From assembly GCA_002707765.1 (NCBI GenBank), contig PANV01000036.1:2583-34000 (forward strand): a stretch of DNA of 31,418 nt, in the 5' to 3' direction. This DNA comes from Fidelibacterota bacterium. Its GTDB lineage: Bacteria; Fidelibacterota; Marinisomatia; SCGC-AAA003-L08; D37C17. Positions 17,332-24,637 of this stretch are shown one piece after another. The notes beneath the pieces were generated by a model. That model had not been told where the DNA came from. It searched no databases and saw nothing but the letters and a program-made list of their open reading frames with translations. The stretch's first letter is position 1. The number at the start of each line of letters is the position of its first letter. The position numbers and the translations under genes were made by a program.

Positions 17332-18408
17332 ATGTCATTTGAAAATCGTATTAGTAAATTAAAAGAGCAGTTTGTGGAATATAATATTGATAGTATATAT
17401 GTTACCAATTTAAACAATGTGAGATATTTAACAGGTTTCACGGGTTCTGCAGGTTCTTTATTGGTCTTAAATAACAAAAATTATTTTTTTACTGATGGAA
17501 GGTATACTGAACAATCTAAAGAACAAGTTAAAAATTGTGAAATATGTATTGTTGGCTCAGCTCATTATTTAGATATTAAAAAAAGAAATTTGTTAAAACA
17601 TGATATTAAACTTGGTATTGAGTCTCCTTTCGTAAGCGTTCAGTTTTACGATAGCTTTAAGTCTGCATTACCAAATGTAAAATGTGTAAAGGTCCCAGAT
17701 ATAATAGGTGTTTTATCAGCAGTAAAAGATGAATATGAAATTGAGAGTTTACAAACAGCAGTTGATATTACAGATGAAGTTTTTTCTGCTATTATACCAG
17801 AACTAAAGATTGGTGCAATTGAAAAAGAAATTTCAGCTAAAATTTCCTATTTATTTAAAATGCACGGTGCTGATGGAGATGCTTATGATCCAATCGTAGG
17901 TAGTGGACATCTAGGTGCATTGCCACATGCAAGGCCTACAAAAAAATCTTTTGAAAACGGAGATTTTGTTGTTATGGATTTTGGTGCCTTGTATAATGGA
18001 TATCATGCTGACATGACTCGAACTGTTGTTATTGGCGAGGCAACTGAAAGGCACCAAGAAATTTATGATATTGTTTTACAGTCACAATTAGCTGGTATTA
18101 GTTTTGCTAAAGCTGGTGTAACTGGAGCAGAGTTAGATTTAGCATGCAGGACTGTAATTGAAGATGCAGGCTATGGAGATAAATTTATTCATTCAACAGG
18201 CCACGGTTTGGGCTTAGAAATACATGCATATCCAAGAATTAGTTCACAAAATAAATTGCCACTACTAGAAAACTATATAATTACAATAGAACCAGGGATT
18301 TATTTAGAAGGTTGGGGTGGTGTTAGGATTGAGGACGACTGTTTAATTAAACAAAATAGTTGTTTGCCTATGAACAAATCTACTAAAGAAATGCTAGTTT
18401 TGAATTAA
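17332..18408 (+). CDS. M24-family Xaa-Pro aminopeptidase/dipeptidase
   Basis: This cytosolic dinuclear-metal peptidase removes residues next to proline. The 358-residue protein has a creatinase-type N-terminal domain (about 5-130, with 'NVRYLTGFTGSAGSLLV') and a pita-bread catalytic domain. All five metal ligands are seen: Asp216 ('VMDFGALYNGY'), Asp227 ('ADMTRTVV'), His291 ('STGHGLGLEIHAYPR'), Glu320 ('TIEPGIYLEGWGG') and Glu334 ('VRIEDD'). Length matches short bacterial PepQ/YpdF-type enzymes. Whether it acts on dipeptides (prolidase) or longer peptides (aminopeptidase P) is not clear from sequence. It abuts the TPR gene and overlaps the methyltransferase start by one base. Confidence 0.93.
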   Translation: MSFENRISKLKEQFVEYNIDSIYVTNLNNVRYLTGFTGSAGSLLVLNNKNYFFTDGRYTEQSKEQVKNCEICIVGSAHYLDIKKRNLLKHDIKLGIESPFVSVQFYDSFKSALPNVKCVKVPDIIGVLSAVKDEYEIESLQTAVDITDEVFSAIIPELKIGAIEKEISAKISYLFKMHGADGDAYDPIVGSGHLGALPHARPTKKSFENGDFVVMDFGALYNGYHADMTRTVVIGEATERHQEIYDIVLQSQLAGISFAKAGVTGAELDLACRTVIEDAGYGDKFIHSTGHGLGLEIHAYPRISSQNKLPLLENYIITIEPGIYLEGWGGVRIEDDCLIKQNSCLPMNKSTKEMLVLN

Positions 18409-19151
18409 TGATTCAATATTATATTATCAACCCCCAAACTTATGATGATCAGTTTTGGTGGAAAAAAGATGATATACAGTTTTGGCATAATATAATAAGT
18501 CTTTATCATTCCAAAAATTTTGAAATTCTCGAATTGGCTGCGGGCACTGGTCGTTTAGCTCGACCTTTAATTTTATCAGGATTGAATTATACAGGACTAG
18601 AGCTTTCTAATAAATATACAGCATATGCAACACAAAAATTATCTACAAATAAAATTATTCAAGGAGATATGCGTTCATTTAATTTTGAAAAAAAATTTGA
18701 TATGATTTTTATTGGCTTTAATTCATTTTTACATTTGTTAAATTATAATGACATTAAAAAATGCTTTGATTGTATCAAAAGACACATGGCTTCTAGTACT
18801 AAATTATATATTGATATATTTGTACCAAAAGAATCGTTTTTATATAGAAGTCCAAATAGTTTTGAAGAAGTTTTAGAGTTTTATGATAATGAAATTAAAG
18901 ATAATGTAGTTGTTAAAGAGCGCCTAAGGTATATTGATTTGCAGCAGGTGGTCAATGTTCTGTGGAAATATTACGATAGTTCAGGTAAATGCATCAGAGA
19001 ATTCAAGTTTAAAATGAAAATAATATATCCTGATACTTTTCATAGGATTGTTGAAGATTTTAATTTAACTATTCAAGATTGTTGGGGTTCATATGATATG
19101 GAACCATTTAATGAGCACAGCTCCCAGCAAATTTATCAAATTACTTTATAG
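18408..19151 (+). CDS. Class I SAM-dependent methyltransferase, substrate unknown
   Basis: The 247-residue protein has the Rossmann SAM-binding pattern: motif I 'ILELAAGTGRLARPL' at 40-54, acidic end of strand 2 at Glu65 in 'YTGLELSNKY', 'QGDMRSF' at 85-91, and 'FDMIFIGFNSFLHLL' at 97-111. This pattern fits small-molecule methyltransferases of the Methyltransf_25 type. The N-terminus 'PQTYDDQFWWKKDDIQFW' and C-terminal beta-rich part (about 165-247) probably form the substrate site. The substrate cannot be named. It overlaps the M24 peptidase gene by one base and is the last gene before the MarR promoter. Confidence 0.85.
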   Translation: MIQYYIINPQTYDDQFWWKKDDIQFWHNIISLYHSKNFEILELAAGTGRLARPLILSGLNYTGLELSNKYTAYATQKLSTNKIIQGDMRSFNFEKKFDMIFIGFNSFLHLLNYNDIKKCFDCIKRHMASSTKLYIDIFVPKESFLYRSPNSFEEVLEFYDNEIKDNVVVKERLRYIDLQQVVNVLWKYYDSSGKCIREFKFKMKIIYPDTFHRIVEDFNLTIQDCWGSYDMEPFNEHSSQQIYQITL

Positions 19152-19152
19152 G

Positions 19153-19163
19153 TGTATTATACA
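19153..19163. promoter_or_regulatory. Candidate MarR operator 1
   Basis: TGTAT-T-ATACA is a perfect 5-bp inverted repeat with one central base. It lies upstream of the marR promoter and is matched by a near copy over the -10. Binding by the adjacent MarR protein is inference. Confidence 0.45.
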
Positions 19164-19169
19164 AACTAT

Positions 19170-19198
19170 TTGCTTGGTTGTAAAATTTATTGTATTAT
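19170..19198 (+). promoter_or_regulatory. Sigma70-like promoter for marR-mutY-plsC
   Basis: TTGCTT (19170-19175), a 17-bp spacer, then TATTAT (19193-19198) form the best-spaced promoter pair in the window. The start point 7 nt past the -10 falls on base 19205, which is the A of the marR ATG, so the mRNA would be leaderless. Confidence 0.6.
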
Positions 19199-19201
19199 GC
19201 A
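19191..19201. promoter_or_regulatory. Candidate MarR operator 2
   Basis: TGTAT-T-ATGCA is a one-mismatch copy of the upstream palindrome, centred 38 bp downstream of it. It covers the -10 hexamer, so binding there would block transcription. Confidence 0.4.
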
Positions 19202-19204
19202 ACT

Positions 19205-19624
19205 ATGAATTTAGCAGAGATACTCATAAGTTTGTATTCCAACATAGCTGTTCTTATAAAAAAATCAACCATTAGTCAAAAGATTACCTTATCACAACTC
19301 CTTTGTATTAATGCTATACCATTCGATGGAATTAGCCAGTCTGATTTATCTAATTCTTTAAATATAGAATTTAGTACTTTATCGAGAAACTTAGACAAAT
19401 TATTAGACAAAGGATTGATCAAGAAAAAAAAGTCATCTAGTGATTTAAGACTAAAAAAAATTTATTTGACCGATAAGGGTATATCTCTCAATAAAAATAT
19501 TATTGTATTGTTACAAAAAGAGCTACACCAGTTTAATGATCAAATTCATGTTGAAGAAGAACTACTTAGTGTTATTTCAAAATTTAACTGGATTTTATTT
19601 AAAGATAAACATAGTTATGAGTGA
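19205..19624 (+). CDS. MarR-family transcriptional regulator
   Basis: The 139-residue protein is a winged-helix regulator that probably acts as a dimer. Helices near 42-67 ('GISQSDLSNSLNIEFSTLSR') form the helix-turn-helix, followed by 'NLDKLLDKGLIKKKK' and a wing with 'SSSDLRLKKIYLTDKG' at 77-92, the usual D-x-R-x4-(I/L)-x-LT pattern. Flanking helices at 1-25 and 93-135 would form the dimer interface. The ATG at 19205 is preferred to an in-frame TTG 15 nt upstream because a promoter places the transcript start at this ATG. It overlaps mutY by 8 nt. The ligand is unknown, and the palindromes upstream suggest autoregulation. Confidence 0.9.
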   Translation: MNLAEILISLYSNIAVLIKKSTISQKITLSQLLCINAIPFDGISQSDLSNSLNIEFSTLSRNLDKLLDKGLIKKKKSSSDLRLKKIYLTDKGISLNKNIIVLLQKELHQFNDQIHVEEELLSVISKFNWILFKDKHSYE

Positions 19625-20657
19625 AGCACAGAAACTAATTTCTTGGTATAATCAACAAAGCTATGATTTTCCTTGGAGGCAGAATATTAACCCATATAAT
19701 ATTTGGATTTCAGAGATTATGTTACAGCAAACACAAGTTAAAACAGTCATACCTTACTATATGAATTGGATGAAACATTATCCTGATATTGAAACGCTTC
19801 AAAAAGCTGATATAAATGAATTACTATATTTATGGCAAGGGCTAGGGTACTATAGTCGTGCTAAAAACATACATAATGCAGCCAATATAATATTTAAAAA
19901 ATTCAATAATAAATTTCCTGATAATTATAAAGAATTAATAACCTTGCCAGGAATTGGTGATTATACAGCTTCAATGATTCTGTCTATCTGCTTTAACAAA
20001 TATGATCATGTACCAATAGATGGAAATATAAAAAGAATTATGTCACGACTGAATATTTTATCTCTGAAGCAGGAAACATTACAGAACTATAAAATTTCTA
20101 CAAGAAATTATATTGATAAAGAAAAGCCAGGAGATAGTATACAAGCCTTAATGGACATAGGCAGAGAAATTTGTACACCAAGGCTCCCAAAATGTGACTG
20201 TTGCCCTATTTATAAAAATTGCAAAGCACAGATGCAGGGGACTATGGAAAATTATCCGGTTAGGAAGAAGAAAAAACACATACCTCACTATGATATTGCT
20301 GTTGGTTTAATTTGGAAAGAAAACAAATTTTTGATTAGCAAAAGACCCCAAGATAAACTATTGGGAAATTTATGGGAATTGCCAGGAGGAAAGCTGGAAC
20401 CTAGAGAAAGCATGCAAGAATGTTTAAAAAGGGAAATTAAGGAAGAACTAGACATTAAGATTAAAAAAATAAAAAAAATAGGGCTTATCAAACACCAATA
20501 TTCTCATATGAAATTAACCATTACATTATTTACATGTATATATTGTTCAGGGACAGCTAAGCCATTAGCATCTCAAGAAGTTAAATGGATTACTATGAAA
20601 GAAAAAAAAAGTTTTGCATTTCCGAGGGCTACCCATAAATTATTTGAATTATTATAA
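19617..20657 (+). CDS. mutY: A/G-specific adenine DNA glycosylase with MutT-like Nudix domain
   Basis: MutY removes adenine mispaired with 8-oxoguanine. The start used gives 346 residues beginning 'MSEAQKLISWYNQQ', like E. coli MutY (350); a longer in-frame start inside marR is rejected. Visible are Glu33 in 'ISEIMLQQTQV', 'GLGYYSRAKN', the hairpin 'LPGIGDYTAS' (110-119), catalytic Asp135 in 'PIDGNIKR', and the 4Fe-4S ligands Cys186-X6-Cys193-X2-Cys196-X5-Cys202. The C-terminal domain (about 223-346) is MutT-like: 'LWELPGGKLEPRE' begins a Nudix box at 258-280 that matches GX5EX7REUXEEXGU except Asp279 for the last Gly. In E. coli MutY this region has lost the box, so this domain may still hydrolyse nucleotides. 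The marR overlap suggests translational coupling. Confidence 0.96.
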   Translation: MSEAQKLISWYNQQSYDFPWRQNINPYNIWISEIMLQQTQVKTVIPYYMNWMKHYPDIETLQKADINELLYLWQGLGYYSRAKNIHNAANIIFKKFNNKFPDNYKELITLPGIGDYTASMILSICFNKYDHVPIDGNIKRIMSRLNILSLKQETLQNYKISTRNYIDKEKPGDSIQALMDIGREICTPRLPKCDCCPIYKNCKAQMQGTMENYPVRKKKKHIPHYDIAVGLIWKENKFLISKRPQDKLLGNLWELPGGKLEPRESMQECLKREIKEELDIKIKKIKKIGLIKHQYSHMKLTITLFTCIYCSGTAKPLASQEVKWITMKEKKSFAFPRATHKLFELL

Positions 20658-20663
20658 AAGAAA

Positions 20664-21350
20664 ATGACATACATATACAGTATTTATCTATATTTAAAAG
20701 CTTCAATATTTTTTTTAATTTTTTCACCATTAATGATTTTGTCAGCAATATTTATGCCAACATATTTATATCCTTTTGCTCAATTCTTATCTAAAGGAAT
20801 TTTTTGGACATTTAATATTAAGAGAATAATTAAAGGTAAATTCCCAAAAGATGGACCATACATTTTAATGCATAATCACAGTAGTTTTTTAGATCTATTT
20901 TTACTGCCAACAATTATTGAAGGAAAATATACAGGTATTGTAGCTCAAAAAAACTTTAGAATTCCTATTGTTGGGAGTTTATTAAAAAAATTAAATGCCA
21001 TACCCATACAACGTTCTAATTTAAATGCGGCTAAGCATTCAATTCAATTGGCGGAAGACTTAATACAAAAAGGATTTCATATTGCAATTTTTCCTGAAGG
21101 AACTAGAACACTAACAGGAAAAATTAATAAGTTTAAGAAAGGTGGATTTCATATGGCTGTGAATACAAAAACAAAAATTTTACCAATTGTAGTTGAAGGA
21201 TTATTTAGTATTAAACCAAAAAATCGATGGACCATAATGCCTCAGCCTGTTAAACTAATTATAAAAGATCCAGTAGATGTATTAAATAAATCCGTTGATG
21301 ATGTATTGGAAGAAGTTGAATTTATTTATTTAAATCACGAATTAAAATAA
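20664..21350 (+). CDS. plsC: 1-acyl-sn-glycerol-3-phosphate acyltransferase (PlsC family)
   Basis: PlsC makes phosphatidic acid from lysophosphatidic acid at the inner membrane. The 228-residue protein has a hydrophobic N-terminal stretch (about 8-32), the catalytic HX4D motif at His72-Asp77 ('HNHSSFLDLF'), 'KNFRIPIVGSLLKKLNAIPIQR' across 96-117 (block II region), and the acceptor-binding 'IFPEGTRT' at 142-149. 'LPIVVEGL' (173-180) is block IV. Other members of the family (lysophospholipid or ornithine-lipid acyltransferases) are possible. It follows mutY by 6 nt and its 3' end overlaps a convergent minus-strand gene by 29 nt. Confidence 0.93.
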   Translation: MTYIYSIYLYLKASIFFLIFSPLMILSAIFMPTYLYPFAQFLSKGIFWTFNIKRIIKGKFPKDGPYILMHNHSSFLDLFLLPTIIEGKYTGIVAQKNFRIPIVGSLLKKLNAIPIQRSNLNAAKHSIQLAEDLIQKGFHIAIFPEGTRTLTGKINKFKKGGFHMAVNTKTKILPIVVEGLFSIKPKNRWTIMPQPVKLIIKDPVDVLNKSVDDVLEEVEFIYLNHELK

Positions 21351-22149
21351 ATGATTTTAAATGTCTGTAATAAATTAAGATTATTAAATAAGTACTCGTT
21401 AAACCAACAATTAGAAAAACAAATCCAAATAACATACAAAATAAATTTAAAATTATTAGAATAAATCCGATTACCAGTAATTCAAAAATATTCTTAGTTA
21501 ATTTGTAACTTGTAAATAAGCTCTCTCTTATATTTAAATTTTGATCAATTATCAGAAATTCGGCACACCAAAATCTTAAAGAAAACCAAATAGGTAGCAA
21601 GCTTAAGAAAATAAATAATAAAATTTCACTTGATGAAATATAATTTGAAAAAATTTCCCAGGCAACTTTATCAGAATATGTTTCTATTATATTGTTTGAA
21701 GTATCAGATATAAACAATTCAATATTTGTTCCATATACCTGTAAATCGTAAGGGAATTTATAAAATATATAACTAAAAAGAGGCAATGTTGTAAAATATG
21801 AAATTAATTTTAATACTAAAATCTTTGGTAATAAATCAAAGTTAGATGTTAGATTTAATATATTAATTTTATTACCATCTAGATAATTTAAAGTTATTTT
21901 AAAAAAGCCAATCCAAATTCCTATAAACAAAGAAGATAAAGCTAACCTCAGAGAAATCATAGGTATTGAAAAATTAAAAATATTCATATTACTATTAATC
22001 CATTCGGTAACAAGAATAATTAGTATCATAATAGTAAAGTTTAAAGCAGCAAGATTAATAAAAGAAAATATACCATTATTTTTTATTAAATCTTTTAAAG
22101 AATTATATAATTTATTTATAATGTCTCTAATATTATTGTATTCAGGCAT
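21322..22149 (-). CDS. Polytopic membrane protein of unknown function
   Basis: I do not recognise a precise family. The 275-residue protein is strongly hydrophobic, with about six membrane segments near 28-48, 63-84, 108-130, 174-196 and two within 222-262. 'LRFWCAEFLIIDQNLNIRESLFTSYKLTK' spans about 191-219; the pattern 'F.W..FLIID......ESL..S..LTK' recalls DUF975-like and related membrane proteins in which an amphipathic loop precedes the last segments. It is the only minus-strand gene between the two plus-strand blocks and may have its own promoter in the 64-bp divergent gap. Its 3' end lies inside plsC in antisense. Confidence 0.75.
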   Translation of the reverse strand: MPEYNNIRDIINKLYNSLKDLIKNNGIFSFINLAALNFTIMILIILVTEWINSNMNIFNFSIPMISLRLALSSLFIGIWIGFFKITLNYLDGNKINILNLTSNFDLLPKILVLKLISYFTTLPLFSYIFYKFPYDLQVYGTNIELFISDTSNNIIETYSDKVAWEIFSNYISSSEILLFIFLSLLPIWFSLRFWCAEFLIIDQNLNIRESLFTSYKLTKNIFELLVIGFILIILNLFCMLFGFVFLIVGLTSTYLIILIYYRHLKSFILIRDLNK

Positions 22150-22213
22150 AATTAATAATAATTTCTTGCTTAAATTTAGTTATCAAATAAAACATTTATT
22201 ATAAAAATTATTT
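22150..22213. promoter_or_regulatory. Divergent intergenic region before the neuA-like gene
   Basis: This 64-bp AT-rich gap lies between a minus-strand start and the plus-strand neuA-like start. TATTAT (22197-22202) and TATAAA (22200-22205) are possible -10 sites for the plus strand, but no -35 at proper spacing is seen. No ribosome binding site precedes the neuA-like ATG. Confidence 0.35.
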
Positions 22214-22870
22214 ATGAAAATTGTATCAATTATTTTAGCGAGAGGAGGAAGTAAGGGTATCCCTAATAAAAATATTATAGACATTAGTGGTAAACCAATG
22301 ATATATTATTCAATTTGTGCGTCCCAAAGTGCTAATGTTGATTTTACATATGTATCAACAGATAGCAAACAAATAGCTATGGTAAGCGAAAAGTACGGTG
22401 CAAAAATAATAAAAAGACCTAAAGATATATCAACTGATACCTCTTCTAGTGAAGAAGCGTTATCACATTTTTGTAAAAATGTAAATTTTGATATTATGAT
22501 TTTTATACAACCAACATCTCCTTTATTATTAGCAGAGGATTTAATAAAAGGAATAAATATAATTAAATCTGGTCAAGCGACTTCAGTTTTTAGTGTTTAC
22601 AAAGAACATTGGATTCCTAGATGGAACTTAGATATAAAACCAATTAATTGGAATCCGCAATCTAGACCTAGAAGACAAGATATGCCTGAACAATATGTAG
22701 AAAATGGAGCATTTTATATAACGACAAGGGAACAATTTCTTGATTCAGGCATACGATATGGTGAAAAAAACTTAGATATTGTTGAAATGCCTTTGTCAAG
22801 AAGCATACAAGTAGATACTCTTAGTGATTTAGAATTAGTAAATAAATTATTAAAAAAAAATGATCAGTAA
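22214..22870 (+). CDS. NeuA-type acylneuraminate cytidylyltransferase
   Basis: This enzyme activates a nine-carbon (or eight-carbon) keto sugar acid as its CMP derivative using CTP. The 218-residue protein opens with 'IILARGGSKGIPNKNI' (6-21), the CMP-sialate synthetase nucleotide-binding loop, and has 'IFIQPTSPLL' and 'YVENGAFYIT'. The KdsB pattern ('PARLxSTRLPGKPL') is absent, so this is not a standard CMP-Kdo synthetase. With a KdsC-like phosphatase overlapping by 11 nt and a WaaA-like transferase after that, it probably feeds a nonulosonate or Kdo-like sugar into the outer-membrane lipid. The exact sugar is not determinable. The gene ends in a nine-A tract. Confidence 0.88.
   Translation: MKIVSIILARGGSKGIPNKNIIDISGKPMIYYSICASQSANVDFTYVSTDSKQIAMVSEKYGAKIIKRPKDISTDTSSSEEALSHFCKNVNFDIMIFIQPTSPLLLAEDLIKGINIIKSGQATSVFSVYKEHWIPRWNLDIKPINWNPQSRPRRQDMPEQYVENGAFYITTREQFLDSGIRYGEKNLDIVEMPLSRSIQVDTLSDLELVNKLLKKNDQ
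22852..22860 (+). other. A9 tract at the neuA/kdsC overlap
   Basis: Nine consecutive A bases end just before the TG of the kdsC-like ATG. Loss of one A in the transcript would join the neuA frame to the kdsC frame with no stop between, making a fused protein. Slippage is not shown; A-runs are common in this genome. Confidence 0.4.
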
Positions 22871-23378
22871 ACAAAATATTGATAAAGCAAAGTTAGTTAA
22901 GTTAGTTGTTACAGATATAGATGGTGTTTGGACAGATAGTAAAATGTATTATTCAGATAAAGGCCTTTATATGAAAGCATTTTCCACTTACGACGGAATG
23001 GCTGCAACATTACTTCAAAAATATAATTTTATTTTGGCAATGGTAACGAGTGAATATGAAAATATAGCAATTCTTAAAAATCGTGCTGATAAACTACAAA
23101 TTAAAGAACTATATTTTAATGAGCACAATAAATTAAATAGAGTAAAAAAAATTGCTGATAAATATAAATTAGAGAAAAATAATATTGCATATATTGGTGA
23201 TGACTTAAATGATTTAAATGCATTGAAGTATGTTGGTTTATCTGTATCACCAAAAAATGCTCCTATTCTAAATTATTTTAAACCCGACTTTATCACTTCT
23301 AGGGAAGGTGGTAGTGGAGCGTTTAGAGATTTAGTTGATTTATTATTTAAGGCTCAAAATATTAGTCCTAAATATTAA
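22860..23378 (+). CDS. KdsC-like HAD phosphatase (Kdo-8-P or nonulosonate-9-P phosphatase)
   Basis: This small HAD hydrolase without a cap domain (type C0, tetrameric in known members) removes the phosphate from a keto sugar acid before activation. The 172-residue protein has motif I 'VTDIDGVWTD' with nucleophile Asp19 and acid/base Asp21, 'TYDGMAA', motif II at 'MVTSE' (Thr63), and motif IV 'IGDDLNDLNAL' (Asp114, Asp115). The C-terminal 'TSREGGSGAFRDLVDLL' is typical of the family. Where Kdo-8-P phosphatases usually have T-G-R this one has T-S-E; a Glu at this place is, as I recall, a specificity residue of the KDN-9-P phosphatase subgroup. It overlaps neuA by 11 nt and waaA by 1 nt. Confidence 0.88.
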   Translation: MISKQNIDKAKLVKLVVTDIDGVWTDSKMYYSDKGLYMKAFSTYDGMAATLLQKYNFILAMVTSEYENIAILKNRADKLQIKELYFNEHNKLNRVKKIADKYKLEKNNIAYIGDDLNDLNALKYVGLSVSPKNAPILNYFKPDFITSREGGSGAFRDLVDLLFKAQNISPKY

Positions 23379-24637
23379 TGATTCCTTATATAATATATTT
23401 TATTGTTTCCATTTTTTTGGAATTTATAATTATTATCTTATCTATCTTTAATGTAAAAATTCGAAAAAATTATTATAATTCCTACAAGCAATTTTTTGAT
23501 TTATTTAACAATTTAAAAAATGTTCAAGGTAAAAAAATTATTTTGTTACATGCTGCTTCCGCTGGCGAATTTGAGCAACTTCAACCTATTTTAAGACAAA
23601 TTGACAGAAAAAAATATTTTATAATTCAGAGCTTTACTTCTCCCACTTCTTACGAAATTAATCATAGTGAAAATTTGTTTGATTATAAATGCTATCATCC
23701 GTTTGATATTTTTTGGAAATCATATATGTTTTTTAAAATTTTAAAGCCCGAAAAATATATTATAACGAGACATGATTTATGGCCGGGACATATTTTGAAT
23801 GCTAGAAGATTTAAAATACCTATTTACTACATTAATGCTAATATCCATAAAAATTCTATTTGGTACAATAAAAAATTTAATTTTTTTAGTAAATATTTTT
23901 TAGAAAAAATTAATTATATCATTGTTCCATCGCAATATTTATACAATTGTGTTAAAGAAATTTCACAAAATATTAATGTTATGATTATTCAGGATACGAG
24001 ATATATTCAGGTATTTGATAAATCTAAAAAAATTCCTAAAAATACTTTTAATATTTTATCTCAAATTTATAATGAAAATATACAAGATTCTATTATGGTA
24101 TGTGGAAGTATAGACAACTCAGATTCGTTGATTTTAAGAAATCTCAACCAGATTTTAAAATATAAAAAACTAATTTTTGTTCCCCATGAAGTGAATAAAA
24201 CTTATATTAAAAAAATTGAAAATGTATTGAATGTTCAAAATATTAATTATTTAAAATATTCTCAATTAATTTCTGATTCAGATAAAAAAAATAAATCTCT
24301 CAAAAAAGTTCCTTCATTGTTATTGGTAGATATCATTGGTGTGTTACCTTACTTGTATTCTTTTGGTACAACAGCATATATAGGTGGAGGTTTTGGAAGA
24401 GGCGTACATTCTGTTTTAGAGCCTGCAGTATTTGGTTCTAAAATAATTTGTGGACCAAACATTGAAATGCTTGATGAGGCTAAAGAATTTAAAAATAAAG
24501 GATTTTTACACGTTGTAAATCAAATAGCGGAATTAATAAATTTAATTAACCATAAAAATCAGTTTAAATTTTTCTTTGATAGTTATTTAACCAATAAGAA
24601 TGCTATGAACAAATTTATTTTTGAGACTTTAAATTGA
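23378..24637 (+). CDS. waaA: WaaA/KdtA-type (GT30) Kdo transferase
   Basis: WaaA transfers Kdo from CMP-Kdo to lipid A precursors at the inner face of the inner membrane. The 419-residue protein has an N-terminal membrane anchor (about 3-24), catalytic Glu64 in 'HAASAGEFEQLQPI', 'RHDLWPGH' (131-138) in place of the proteobacterial E-T-E-I-W-P, 'QDTRYIQV' at 205-212, 'FVPHEV' at 267-272, and 'GGGFGRGVHSVLEPAVFG' (336-353) for nucleotide-sugar binding. 'CGSIDNSDS' stands where the E. coli enzyme has a T-H-E-G-E-E stretch. These variants resemble Bacteroidetes WaaA. Because the upstream activating enzyme is NeuA-like, its donor may be another nonulosonate. TAATG overlap with the phosphatase gene. 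Confidence 0.9.
   Translation: MIPYIIYFIVSIFLEFIIIILSIFNVKIRKNYYNSYKQFFDLFNNLKNVQGKKIILLHAASAGEFEQLQPILRQIDRKKYFIIQSFTSPTSYEINHSENLFDYKCYHPFDIFWKSYMFFKILKPEKYIITRHDLWPGHILNARRFKIPIYYINANIHKNSIWYNKKFNFFSKYFLEKINYIIVPSQYLYNCVKEISQNINVMIIQDTRYIQVFDKSKKIPKNTFNILSQIYNENIQDSIMVCGSIDNSDSLILRNLNQILKYKKLIFVPHEVNKTYIKKIENVLNVQNINYLKYSQLISDSDKKNKSLKKVPSLLLVDIIGVLPYLYSFGTTAYIGGGFGRGVHSVLEPAVFGSKIICGPNIEMLDEAKEFKNKGFLHVVNQIAELINLINHKNQFKFFFDSYLTNKNAMNKFIFETLN

Noticed and set aside
19093..19275. Short plus-strand open frame bridging the methyltransferase end and marR
   Set aside because: It overlaps two well-supported genes and the marR promoter, and the peptide has no family features.
19503..19616. N-terminal extension of MutY by 38 residues
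   Set aside because: It lies inside marR in another frame and does not resemble MutY. The ATG at 19617 gives the normal family start and length.
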